Assembly: GCA_037176725.1 (NCBI GenBank)
Contig: JAZBRS010000057.1
Span: 82,853,501-82,917,500 of the forward strand
Reading direction: 5' to 3'
DNA: 64,000 nucleotides
Source: Posidonia oceanica
Lineage: Eukaryota > Streptophyta > Magnoliopsida > Alismatales > Posidoniaceae
The position numbers and the translations under genes are program-made. This document shows, in pieces, positions 44,871 through 56,814 of this stretch (positions are counted from its first letter, which is position 1; each line of letters begins with the position of its first letter). The notes beneath the pieces were generated by a model. It saw only the letters and a list, made by a program, of their open reading frames with translations. It was not told the origin of the DNA and did not search any database.

Positions 44871-45586
44871 GTGTACACCTTTTCTTGCTTGCCTTCTCAG
44901 TAGAAAAGATGCCCTCTTTCTTTCACGCAGGAATTTTGCCCCTTTTATTCCACACTGCTCTAGCCGTTCGCTTGCTTCCTCGGGTGAGGATAAGCTATCT
45001 TTCTTTTCTCCCAGGCTGGCAGCCCAAACTGCTCGGTTGACACTCGTCATAACTGTCCAACTCTTCTTTCTATGCCAAGGGCACTTCGGCTATCCCCTGG
45101 TATCATCCCTAATACCAAGGGCATCTTATTTTGCCGTCCTCAATATCTCCTTCGGTTTGGTAGTCCTAACTACCCGGATGACACCCGTCACCCTGTCTGG
45201 CATTTTCTTTTTAGGCCGATAACCCTAACTATCCGGTGACGAGTCCGTCAACTCCCTGGGCCGATAACCCAAACTATTCGGTGATGAGTCCGTCAACTCA
45301 TAATCATCCACAATGCATGCATCACCCGCATCTCCCTCGTGGAGTTCAGCACAGCAAACATTAGTACAGATTTTACTTTAGCATCAGCTCTGTTGCATCT
45401 CATTGCATTGCATTGCATTTGCATTTGCATTCGCATTGCGGCAATGAGTCATGATTTTCGGTGTATCCGCCGGATAAATGACTCAAGCCTACAACAACAT
45501 TGTGCTCCCACCGGCGTCAGGAGGGGTGTCTAGTCAGCCCTGAGCAGCGGCCTCGGTTCCCTTGACCTCGCTCAAGGAGGGGCATC
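44871..45586 (+). other. 3' tail of C: hairpin modules, pre-PPT stem-loop (45446-45484), polypurine tract (45574-45582)
   Basis: Has GGCTGGCAGCCCAAACTGC (45013), a TGGTAT/ATACCA pair (about 45098-45118) and two GCCGATAACCC..AACTAT units (45214-45290). It also has the GCATT stretch, the stem-loop with arms GAGTCAT (45446-45452) and ATGACTC (45478-45484), and AAGGAGGGG four bases before LTR-3. Confidence 0.7.
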
Positions 45587-48500
45587 TGTAGACACCCCAT
45601 TTTGATAGTCTGGATGATGGTGGACCCTCCTGTAAGCTCACTCGGACTCTGGGATAGCCAATTTCCACCCAAACCCCATCCAAACCCTAAAACCCATCTA
45701 AACCCATCCTAAAACATCACCAAATCTCAACCTAAACCTTAACCCATGTTTCAAACCAAAGCAAAGCCTAACTTAAGCATTTCTCCTCTTGGGCTTGTTG
45801 GACGTTAGCATTTGCAGCATCCAACGTTGGACGCGCTCTGTGCCAGTGTCCAACGAGTTGGGAGTTGCAGCGGCAACGGCCACCTCTGGCTCACCGCTCC
45901 CATCCTTCCTCCCGCCCAAACCTCACTTACTACCCGTCCCCTCACCTCACTACGGCCACCCGCTAGGCGCCAAGCCCACTTACTCCCTGCCATAGTGTCC
46001 CTTCCTCCGCTAGCGCGTCTTCAGCTCTCACGGCCACTCACTACCGTGGCCACCTGTGCTCTGCCGCACGACGACTTTTGCGACCTCCTGACATGCCACA
46101 CTTACTCGCCTGACATCCCTCGTGGCCTCCCCACTCACCACAACCCCTGCCAAGCCCTGCCAAAGCCTCTACAACATCTACAACCTTCACTAACAACCGA
46201 ACAAAACACCTCAGAACCCAACACTTCACCGCCATTTGGAGATCACCACACATTTTCTAGAGAAAAACCAGAGCTTGTGCGACCTTGAGTGAGCTCCCAC
46301 GAACACTCCCCGACCTTCAGCCAAGCTCCCCAGCCTTCCCTTGCGCCCGGAGAGCTCGCCGGAGTTCAGCTGCCACCTTCTTCCGTGTCGCCGGTCGAGT
46401 GCGGACAGGCCTCTGCAAGCCACGACCAGGTAGGTTTTCTTCACTTCTAGCTTGCACATGCATGTGGTAGCATGATAGGGTAGTTTTTACGTGTCTTAGC
46501 ACAGCACACACATCCCCCCGCCTTGGCTTTCCGACTACGAGGAGGAGGAAGTGGGTGGAGCAATCCACCCACCCATTTCTGGCACCGAGCACATGAACAT
46601 GCTAGTCGTCACTCACTCTAGCTTCCTAGCTAGTTTGTTTGAGATTTTTGGTTGATTTGGCCACTGATCTTGGCCGGGAAACTTCCTGACCTGTTGGACG
46701 CACACCTTGGTGCATCTAATGTTGGACGTGCCCTGAGGCAGCGTCCAACAACCCTATAGGTCTTTTATTTATTTTGCATCATTTTTGCTTCCATGTTGCT
46801 ATGGTTTGGATGCTTCTCTGTGAGTTTACGTTACATGCTTCCTTTCATGCTTACAGATGCCATGGCATGTTTAGTATCAAGTTTTGATCCTAGCTTGGAT
46901 CTTTGATTCATGCTTCTGAGTATCATGCTGTTTTCCTGTGTTGGACGCCGGAGCACACTGCATCCTACATTGGACGCTGGTGTGTCCAGCATCCTATTGC
47001 TCTGCTTGTTTACACATGCTTCCATGCTTGAGTGTTGCTTTCATTTCAGTTGAATACTTGATCGATGCATGTGTAGTGATGATTGGGCTCTATGGCAGCT
47101 ATTTTCAAGTTTGCAAGTTCCTTTTCAAGGTTGCATGTTGGTTTACATGGGTGTATGCTCCCTTATTTCCTTATACATGCTTCTTAAAATGTTTTATTTT
47201 AGGATACTTGCTTGATCTATGTTGTATGCCTTGGTCTGGCCTGTCTTCAGTGACTTAGATGCATGTTTGAGTGCCCTAAGCTTATTTCTCCATGCTTCTG
47301 TATGCCTTGGCCTTCCTTTGTGTTGGACGCAGGTACTGCTGGCGTCCTACATAGGACGCAGGTGGTGCTTGCGTCCTACACACTAGTTGTGTCTTTCCTT
47401 ATGCATGCTTTGCAAATGCTTTTCTTTTTGGATTTTTATGTGATCCATGTGTGCATGCTTAGCCCTAGCCCATTTACAGCAACTTAAATGCATGCCTTAA
47501 TGTTTTCTCTATCGCTTTGCATGCTGTTTTGCTGTATGCCTGTTTGCACTGTGTTGGACGCAGAGTACTCTAGCGTCCTGTGTTGGACGCTGTGTACTCT
47601 TGCGTCCAACACTCTGTATTGTTTAAATCCAGTTCATGCTTGCATCATGCCCCAGATTTCTTTTTTGGCTGCTTACCATGACTGCCTTGCATGATCTACA
47701 TGTCTACCACAGTCATATTGCATTTGCATCGCATCTACATAGCCAGCATGCATGCATCTCTTTTAAAACCAAGACAGAGCTGTTGGACGCTGTGTTCCAC
47801 TACTTCCAATGTTGGACGCAGCTGGTCTAAGCGTCCAACGCCCTCTGTCAGTTTAAAAATCAACCTGAGCTTGCATTTGATTTCAGAACTTTGCACCTTG
47901 ATATCTTAGCATGGTTTATCTGCCCGTAGCTTTTCATTGCATTAAATCCACATTTTATCAAACTTACATGCATGTTTCCTTTGCTGTTTTCCTTTTTTAA
48001 GTATTGGACGTTGTCTAGCTCTGCGTCCAACATAGGACGTAGGTCAATGCTGCATCCAACACTTACAGTTGGCTGAACACTGTTTTAAAGCGCCAATTTT
48101 GTTTTGGCCGTCGCTTTCCGCATTTTATTGCCTCTAACACATGCCTTGACACCTATGCATGCTGCCGGACCCTTGTTTTCGATTTTACACCTTGCATCAC
48201 CTGTTTTCCCGTGGTTTTCCACGTCGATTCTCTTTCCCCCTTGCATATCATACACTTGCATCATGTGGTTTTCACTTGGTTTATCGTATCCGTTTTCTTT
48301 CCCTTTTGCTTGTTTTACACTCGCATCGTGTGATTTTATTTGGCTTTTCCGCCCTTGTTTGCTTTCCCCTTTGCATGTTGTACACTTGCATTGCGTGGTT
48401 TTATCGGCTTTTTGTTTTATCACCTCCATTTGTATTAGGGCAGTGATGCTTATTGTCTGGAGTTCTCATGAACCAAGGTTTGCCCGGTTCAGAACACAAG

Positions 48501-48978
48501 CAGCGCTGCTGAGCGCATAGGCTGCACGTTTAATTTCCCATGCATGGCATTCAGGCATTTAGGCATTAAAGCATTCATAGCATGGCAAAGCATTCCTCGC
48601 CCCTTGGGCGTACAGTTAAAGGCAATCATTGCCGAAATTCCTACAAATGCGAGCGATTAGCCTTGAAAGACTAATTCGTCGGGCATGTCAGGGGTGCCTA
48701 ACACCTTCCCTGCACGTAATAGGAGTCCTTACCCTTTCTTTGGCCCACAGTAACCATTTTGCCCTCGTCCTTGGCACGAGTCATACATTTTGCATAGCAT
48801 TGCATTCATCTGCATGTTTTCTATGCTTTCCTCGGTTTTCCTCGTCTCTCGATTAAATAGACTAGGTGGCGACTCTGTTTTGTCTTATCTTTTGTTTTCC
48901 TTCTTCGCGTCACTATCCGTGAAGACCTCTCTCTTTTGGACCCTCGCCTGTCCGAATCCCTTGAGACGGGCATTCATA
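45587..48978 (+). mobile_element. LTR-3 (3' LTR of C), ~3.39 kb
   Basis: Starts TGTAGACACC and ends near 48976-48982 (..GAGACGGGCATTCA). Its length equals LTR-2 and the two align along U3 at roughly four bases in five over the first 80. Its U5 end is of the first type in LTR-1 (ending GGGATAGCTACAG), unlike LTR-2. It abuts the truncated Tekay LTR without a recognisable target duplication. Confidence 0.82.
45798..48060 (+). repeat. Double hairpin cassettes in LTR-3
   Basis: Seven cassettes near 45798, 46693, 46940, 47321, 47551, 47781 and 48002. Intervals after the second are about 247, 381, 230, 230 and 221 bp. The 381-bp gap recurs at the same ordinal place in LTR-4. Arms match those in LTR-2. 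Confidence 0.85.
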
Positions 48979-50252
48979 GTAGCCGAAGGATAGTACCGAT
49001 GGAGTAGGGAGATAAGACCTCAGACAAGTCGGTTAAAATTCCTAGGGCGTTGATTCTGAGCTTGTGGTACTGTAGGGCCCAGTGAAAGAGACGGATTACC
49101 CTCTGTGCCAGTGCTGGCTGGGGTTGGGGTTAGAGTCCCCAGATGCTTGGGCACCAAAGGGGCGTTGGAAGGATGCAACCCTGTGTATACTGAGAAATAT
49201 AAATTGAGGCTTGTTGGTTGGGGCGGTGGTTTTCTCCAACACGGGGTAGTGCACTGCGACAGTGCAGTGCATTTTGGGGTTAGAGTCCCTGAACGGCTGC
49301 TTGTGGCCAGGTAAGTCGTTGATGGCCACAGTGACATGACTAGGTAAGTTTTTGCACTGCGTGCGTGTGTGTGGTTTTTGTTGGCTTGAGCTTGATTTGG
49401 CAAAGAGTGGCCATTCTAAGTAGTGTAAAGAGATTTCAAATGATGCATGTATTTTGAAAGAAAAGTGCATTGGTTTGAAAAGCATGTTTTGAAAGATCTG
49501 TCCTTGTGGGGCAATGGTAGATTGCCTGGTTGTGAATTTGTGGCATCAAAATTGGATGCCTGCATTTCTGAGATTTGTGTGTTTTGGTTGCTGCATGCCC
49601 ATGTGGAATTACTGTTTGGCCAATGTGGCCTTGTGTTTGACTTTGATGCTTGCTGTGTTGCGTGTTCTGGATGCTATTGAGAGCATTTAGACATTGTTGG
49701 CTATCTGGTCTACCCAGTGAGTGTGTGGAACCAGGCTGCATGCTTCGTGTGGTTTTGGGCTTGATTTGGCTGGTGTGGCCTTCTCAAGTGTGCATAACGG
49801 ATTTTGAAAGAGCATGCATATGATTTTGAAAGGAATAGAGAGAAATAGTTTTGAAATACTTGTTTTATGGTTTTATTGTTGCTGGGCAATGGTGAGTTGC
49901 CCTGTTGAGTGTTGTGGCGTTTGGATGGGATGCCTATGCTTGTTTGTTTTGCGGCGTGTTTACGTCGGTTCCCTCAATAGTGGTTGCTGAGTGGTTTATG
50001 TGGGGTGTGTGCTGGGTGACCATTTGTGTGGTCACTCATGTGTGCTTTGTTTTATGTGTTTTTGGCAAGTGCAGGATAGGAGCGGCTTTTGCTAGTGCAC
50101 ATAGGAGGGAGTCACTCTACCACACATCAAGGGTTCTGAGTGAGCATATAGAATAGTTTTATTTCAGTTGTTTATTAGATTAAAATTTTTTTTTCTACTT
50201 GGATTTAGTTTCAGAAAAAAGAAGAAGAGAGAGCTAGGTTCGGGATGTTAGA
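48979..50252 (+). mobile_element. Truncated 5' LTR of a Tekay/Del-like element
   Basis: Aligns with 54203-55473 almost end to end, including 'gaaggatagtaccgatggagtaggg' and the end GGGATGTTA. The first 1.6 kb present in the 3' LTR is missing because LTR-3 abuts here. The last bases read GGGATGTTAGA against GGGATGTTACA in the 3' copy. Confidence 0.88.
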
Positions 50253-50254
50253 AA

Positions 50255-50270
50255 TTTGGTATCCGAGCAC
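50255..50270 (+). other. Primer binding site, tRNA-Met type
   Basis: TTTGGTATCCGAGCAC, three bases after the LTR end, differs little from the TGGTATCAGAGC site typical of Tekay/Del and other plant elements primed by initiator tRNA-Met. Confidence 0.85.
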
Positions 50271-52576
50271 TAGGTTACCTAGGAGCACTAGCCTAGGGAT
50301 GTCTGGTCAGGTGACTCCGTGGAATTTGCATATCATGCATTCCTGCACCTTGATTTTTATTGATTTTCGTGTTTGGTGGAGTGTGGAGCTGCATCTGCTC
50401 ACATTGAGAGGCTCGCTTTAGCTCTTCTACTCTAGGGAGCATGGTTTTGGGTGTTGTCCACTAGTTTTACATGGATTGAACACCGTGTGGCCTATGGGAG
50501 TGGTGGTGGACGTTTTCTAGGCAAGATTCAGTGCTGGTATACAAGGTAGGAGACCCTACTGTGTGTGAGGCCAGATGAGTCGTGTCGCCTAGAGTTGTGC
50601 ACGTCTGTTGTGCGTACTGGTCGAGCTGGTGTGCTTTGGTTGCGGGAAGGCAGAGGTAGGTATTAGTACTGATGCTTGATGGATTTTGAAGTGAGGTGCC
50701 TTGATTCTTTTAAGGTGGTTAGGCACCCCACATAAACCAACCAGAGGACGTGTTTGCTTTGCCACCATCTGTTAGGTGTTTGGTCGTGGTGGGAGAGGTG
50801 TAGTGGGTGACTGCCACTTGTGTGACCTCCATGATTGTTGTTGTTTATTACTGCTTGTTTTAGGATTGGTGCAGAGGATGCCTGGAGTTTCGTCCTCCTG
50901 TGGCCACATCTGGGTGAAGCGTGAGGCTTCCCAGATGTGTGTGGTTCCTTCTAGGCAGTTTCGTCTTGATGTGGGGGGTGCAGTAGTTGTCTGCCCCATG
51001 TGTGGCCCTCCATGATTGTGGTTAATTGTCTTTGTTTGTTGTTTGTTGTGCTTGTTGTGTGTGTCTTGTCTAGTCTGTTGGTTGTTGTGTCTTGTCTGTC
51101 ATTTGTGGTGTCTTGTTGTCATTGTGGTTGTCGTGTGTGTGGAGGATGTCTGCAGCTCCATCCTCTTGTTGTTGTCGTCTCTGGGTGGCTCAGTGGGTTC
51201 CTAGATGTATGTCGGTGTTTCTGGGTGAAGCGAGAGGCTTCCCAGATGTCTGTTGGTGTCTCTGGGTGACTCGGTGAGTCTCCAAGTGTCTATTGTGGTC
51301 GTTTCTAGGTGAAGCGTGAGGCTTCCCAGGTGTCTATTGTTGTGGTTTCTGGGTGACTTAGTTGGTCCCCAGATGTGTGTTGTCGGTCGGGTGACTCTAG
51401 TGGGTTTCTGGAGGTGTGTGGTTGTTCCGGACACTCTATTCGATGATAGAGTTATCTGGGAGGTGTTGCATGAGTGTGTTGCGCATTTGTGTTGCACGGT
51501 GGTGTCGCGCATTTTGTTTGTTGGCTTGGCCATGGAGTGGCGTAGCCCAGTGTGTTGTTTGCTGTGTGCTGTTTGGGGTGTCCTGTTGAGGATGCCCATT
51601 GTTTGTCTTGTTTGTGGGTGGGTCGAATGGCGTAGTGCTGTTCAATCTGTGGAGATCTTTTCTCCTTTGGTTTTCTTGGTTCCTTGGGTTTTCCCGTGGT
51701 GGAGATGGGGCAAGTCGGTGAGGTCGGTTTCCCATCTCGTTGGTTGGCACCACTGGTTGAGCTGCTGGGTGTGATCCCAGATGTTTTCTCTAAACGGTTG
51801 TTTCCTGGTCCAGGTGAACTATTCTCAGGAATCCAATGGAGGCATCTCCAAGATAGTGGCACGGTGGGCAGGTTAGCCAAGTAGAGAGGAATATCTCGGG
51901 CTGGTTTGGACCTCGGTGCTGGGAGCTGTTTGAGTTGGAGACTCATTTGAGTTTGACTCCCAGGTGGTCCTTGAGATTGGTAGTAGTGGTTGTGCTCTGG
52001 ATCGGGTGGAGTGTCGGTCTACGAAGCACTTCCTAGAGGCAAATAGCACCTAGTTTGTTGATCTGTCCATACACTCCAGGTCCGAGAAGAGCTTTGCCGT
52101 GACTTAGTAACTAGATTCTCTCATGCTAGGGATTGGGAGGAGGCCTTTCCTGGTGAGATGGGAAATGTTACTGAGCACGTGGAGTGGAGTCTGGTTGTTG
52201 TGGCTAGCTTGTGTATCAGAGTAGCGTAGCGGAAGCAAGTGGGAGCTGATTGCACCTGGTCATTCCTGTGTTTCGTGTGTCTCCAGAGAGGCTCAGAATG
52301 CTCCATGACTTTAGAAGACACAGTTTTGGAGCCTTTGGGTGGAGCTTTTGTGCTTGGAAGGGACTCCACTCAAAGTTTTGGAGGAGTTTGGACTGGAGGA
52401 GAGCTAAGTCTTTGCGAGAGCTCTAGGCCTTAGCAGATGGCCTTGTGGGGCGTGGATTTCTCTGGCTGATTCTAAGTTTTTGGGTGGCATCGTTGTGCTA
52501 TTTGTCTGGGATCGTGAGATTGACATCCGAGATCAGTACCTTTGGCTTTTCACCTCGTAAATTTCGACAACGAAAT
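50271..52576 (+). mobile_element. Internal region of a non-autonomous Tekay-like element
   Basis: Only 2.3 kb separates primer site and polypurine tract, too short for gag-pol. I could not recognise RT, integrase or gag in any frame; the frames of 105-164 codons on both strands have no domain. A last coding scrap reads HLVNFDNEILL (52551-52583), close to the conserved C-terminal end of Tekay polyproteins, so the element derives from an autonomous one. A second copy of the polypurine tract core lies at 50704-50723. Confidence 0.7.
50910..51330 (+). repeat. Dispersed hairpin repeats in the Tekay-like internal region
   Basis: Three copies of a 25-27 bp unit at 50910-50934, 51221-51247 and 51305-51329. 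The stem is CTGGG.GAAGC / GCTTCCCAG with one bulged T and loop GTGAG or GAGAG. Shorter relatives (GGGTGACTC.., GGGTGGCTC..) lie between them. Confidence 0.7.
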
Positions 52577-52595
52577 TCTTTTAAGGTGGTTAGGA
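52577..52595 (+). other. Polypurine tract of the Tekay-like element
   Basis: ATTCTTTTAAGGTGGTTAGGA immediately precedes the TG of the 3' LTR. In related elements this stretch ends in an unbroken run of G and A; here it has three T interruptions. Confidence 0.75.
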
Positions 52596-55473
52596 TGTAA
52601 CGACCCAAATGTAGGGCACAGCGCAGGTGGGGATTTGAAGTTGCTTCTCTCCCTTCTTCTTCCCACTCCTTCTTATCCGTTTTCTTCTTCTTTCTTCTTC
52701 TCTATTCTCGATAACAAAGAGAAAGAGAAAGAGAGAAAACGAGAGAGAGAGAGAGAGAGAGGGAGAGAAATGGAGAACGAGAGAGGAGGGAAGGTAGTGG
52801 AGGAGGAGGATGTCACTGCCATCGCCATCGCCGCCTCCACCGTCGTGCTGCAGTCGTCGGGCGGAGGAGCAAAGGAGAGGATCTAGAGCTTGCAGTGGAG
52901 GAAGAGAGGTTGCGTCGCCGGTGAACAGTAGACACCTTGTAGATTCTCCTTGAATTCTTGGATGGATAATAGGAAGCATGATAGTGTGTGTGGATGATTG
53001 GATTAATTGTTGAGAATTTATGGTGATTTATGAGGGATTTATGGTGGTATTAATGGCATCGGTTGAAGCTTGAGGTTTTAATAAATGAATGCTTTAATTG
53101 GTGATTCCTTGGGTTACATGCAATGGATTGAGATGATTTTTGTCCCAAACAATAGATCATTTCTAGATCTTCATTTTGGTATATTGCATGTAATATTTGG
53201 TGGATTATGGGATGTTTTGGCTCATTTTGCCACTCGTAGGTTTATTGTGCCGTGCACAGCACCTGTGAGCCTTTGATTGGTGATTTCTTGTGATTCGCTC
53301 AACAAATCTTTGTGTTTCTTGTCCCAAATTGTAGATCATCTCGAGATCTTCAATTGGGTATGTGGTTTGTGATTTTTGGTAGCTTGTGGTGGAAGCGGTT
53401 TGGATTCCCATTTTGGGCGATTTTTGGATCGCCCTGTTTTGAGTTGGCTGTGTCACCTGGTTCGACATACCGAAATATTTTGGTATGCTGATCTGGTCCT
53501 TGTGGGTAAGGAGGTAGGCCCTGATCCAGTCGACCGAAAACATTCGGTCTACCGAATCAGGCTCTGGGTGTGTTTTCTGGGTGCTGATTTGCCTTGAGCC
53601 CATTTTGGAGAAGTGTTGTGTTAGGTTTTTGGGTAGATTATTGTTGTCAATCACTAGATTGCCCTTGTAGGTAATTAGGGAATGTAAATGATTAGGATAA
53701 TCAATAGAATGAGCTAGGGAATGCCTAAAATGAATTAGTAAGATTCCCTGGTTATTGTGGTTAGTATAAAAGATTATAGAACTTAGAAATACTATGTTCT
53801 CCCTTAAATGGTTTAGTTGGACATTAGGGTTGATATTTAACCCTAGGTTTAGATGTGGTTCAGTGTTTAGTGTTAGTGTCCGGTCTTGTAAGTCAAATGG
53901 GACTTCGAGACCGTTGCTCTAGGTTTGGCTTGGTTTTTCTATGGTTCTTTGAATTATGATCTCAAGGGAGTTTTAAAAGAAAAGATTGATATGGTTTTGA
54001 GATGATATTTAAATGATTTTCGAAAAGATGTTTTGAAAGAAAATGCACCAGTTTGCAAAGGTTTTGGAAAGGTTGTCTGAGGGACTGTGACCAAAGCTTC
54101 TGACCAGCGGACTAGGGACGACTGATACCCCTAGATGGTCAAGAGTCAATTGCCTAGGATGAGGTCCCTGGTTTTCCGAGGTTTTGAGACAGTTTCCACA
54201 TAGTTGAAGGATAGTACCGATGGAGTAGGGAGATAAGACCTCAAACAAGTCAGTTACGATTCCTAGGGCATGGATTCTGAGCTTGTGGTACTGTAGGGCC
54301 CGGTGAAAGAGACGGATTACCCTCTGTGTAGGTGCTGGCTGGGGCTGGGGTTAGAGTCCCCAGATGCTCGGGCACCAAAGGGGCGTCGGAAGTACGCAAC
54401 CCCGTGTATATTGAGAAATATAAATTGAGGCTTGTTGGTCAAGGCGATGGTTTTCTCCAACACGGGGTAGTGCACTACGACAGTGCAGTGCGTTTCAGGG
54501 TTAAAGTCCCTGAACGGCTACTTGTGGCTAGGTCGGTCGCTGATGGCCATAGTGACTCGACTAGTTTTCGCACTAGGTGCGTGTGTGTGGTTTTGTGTTG
54601 GCTTGAGCTTGGTTTGGCAAAGAGTGTCCATTTCAAGTAGCATAAAGAGATTTCAAATGATGCATGAATTTTGAAAGAAAAGTGCATTGGTTTGAAAAGC
54701 ATGTTTTAAAAGATCTATGCTTGTGGGGCAATGGTAGATTGCCTGGTTGTGAATTTGTGGCATCAAAAGTAGGATGCCTGCTTTTCTGAGATTTGTGTGT
54801 TTTGGTTTCTGCACACCTATGTGGCGTTACTGTTTCGCTAGTGTGGCCTTGTGTTTGACTTTGATGCTTACTGTGTTGCGTGTTTTGGATGCAATTGAGA
54901 GCATTCAGACACTGTTGGCTGTCTGGTCTACCCAATGAGTGCGTGGAACCAGGCTACATGCTTTGTGTGGTTTTGGGCTTGATTTGGCTAGTGTGGCCAT
55001 TTCAAGTGTGCATAAAGGATTTTGAAAGAGCATGCATATGATTTTGAAAGGAAAAGAGAAAAATAGTTTTGAAAGACATGTTTTATGGTTTTACTATTGT
55101 TGGGCAATGGTGTGTTGCCCCTGTTGAGTGTTGCGGCGTCCAGATGGGATGCCTATGCTTGTTTGTTTTGCGGCGTGTTTACGTTGGTTCCCTCAATAGT
55201 GGTTGTTGAGTTGTTTAGGTGGGGTGTATGTTGGGTGACCATATGTGTGGTCACTCATGTGTGCTTTGTTTTATGTGTTTTTGGTAGGTGCAGGATAGGA
55301 GCAGCTTTTGCTAGTGCACATGGGAGGGAGTCACTTTGCCACACATCAAGGGTTCTAGGTGAGCATATAGAATAGTTTTATTTCAGTTGTTTATTAGATT
55401 TAAATTTGTTGTTTCTGCTTGGATTTAGTTTCAAAAAAAGAAAAAAAATGAGAGTTAGGTTTGGGATGTTACA
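52596..55473 (+). mobile_element. 3' LTR of the Tekay-like element (2.88 kb)
   Basis: Starts TGTAACGACCC and ends GGGATGTTACA, the usual termini of Tekay/Del LTRs. U3 has a GA microsatellite (52728-52762), and a TATA box lies at 53765. The part from 54203 on repeats the truncated 5' LTR. Confidence 0.9.
53765..53772 (+). promoter_or_regulatory. TATA box of the Tekay-like 3' LTR
   Basis: TATAAAAG inside 'ttagtataaaagattat', about 1.17 kb into the LTR. Initiation would be expected near 53797. The matching part of the 5' LTR is deleted, so conservation cannot be judged. Confidence 0.5.
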
Positions 55474-56814
55474 ATATCCCAGTGAATCGATTGTTGTATC
55501 ATCGGCCAGGCTAGTTTCAGTTTCCCTACTTGCTAGGTTTTCACTTGCATGTAGGGTGGACAACTCCTCTTTACTTGCTAAATTGCTTTTTAAATTTTCT
55601 ATTTTTTTGGGGTTTTTGCATTTTTTTTTGGATTTTGGATTTTCTATTTTTATTTTTTTTGTCATTTCTTTTGTTTGATGAGTATGGTCATAACCCTTCT
55701 TCTTATAGATCTCGCATTATTACCTAGTATTATCTATAGTGAGAGAACCTTCCCTTTTATCATGCTTTACCCTTTGAGAATTTAGAACCTCATACTGGCC
55801 TTAGCCGATTATTGTCTCCTTTATTTACTCAGTCCTTGAGCTTCTAGGGCTTCCTACTCCTTGCAATGGGGGGGCTCAAGGTATGGTGAGTTCTCAACAT
55901 TGGCTTTAGTTTAGGTCCCACTCGTCGAGTGTTTGGCCCTAATGCACCTTGAATATTCCCGAGGTTTCTTTTTTCAAACTTCTTATTTTATTTTATTTTT
56001 TTCTTCTTCTTTTTTTCCTTTATTTTTTTTCTGGGATTCCCCTCTCTTATTGTTTCTTTATAAGTGCCTACCTGTCACTATCTTCTAGATTTACACTATG
56101 ACAACACACTTATTTGTCAATGTTCTCACTCCCATTTTGGGTACCCACCCATCACAACCTTCTGGATTTACACTATGGCAGTGCACTCAAGTTGCATGCT
56201 CTCCCCTCGTTTATATACGCTTTCTAGGTTGGGTTTATTTTTGGACGCTCATCCATCACTATCTTCTCGGATTTATTCTAGGATGCCACGCTATATAAGG
56301 TGAGTGAGTTTTTATGATTTGCCTAGGCTCCGAGCTTGCCTTTCTCTTACCCCTCATGCGGTGTGCATGTAAGAATAGGACAAAGTTGACATTGCCCTAG
56401 TTGCTTAGCTTCCTTTCTATTCGAGAGACAAGTCTCTTTACTTAGCTAGTGCGTGGTCTTACGCTCTCTCTAGACTTTAGCATGTTGATTAAGGGTAAAC
56501 TTCTAGAGTATGCATGACTTCCACGGACCTAAAGATATCTTCAAGTTATCACAACCAGTTGGTGGAACTTCCTTGGGTGTTACATCCTCTGCTTAAAAAC
56601 CCTAGATAATACTTTAGCAATTCCGCTTAATGCTCTAAGCTGTTGGGTGTAACTTCCACTTATCAATTTTTTTTTATTAATCTTATCTTTTTAAAATAGA
56701 GCCTAGCATTTAGAGAAAAACAAAGTCAAATAAAGGAAAGGAAAAAGAAAAGACTGGAAACTAAACATCTTATGTACGTGTTTTAAAATGAATTAACCCT
56801 GCCCCTAATCGGGT
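55474..56814. other. Unassigned T-rich spacer with three ~90-bp degenerate repeats
   Basis: No coding frame. At about 56065-56285 three units share 'ccatcactatcttctxgattta(c/t)actatg' wording (x variable). A T-rich stretch lies at 55970-56040. I recognise no element here. Confidence 0.4.

Noticed and set aside
51016..51946. Frames of 61-164 codons in the Tekay-like internal region
   Set aside because: Checked for gag, RT, RNase H, integrase and chromodomain motifs and found none; opposite-strand frames overlap with equal length.
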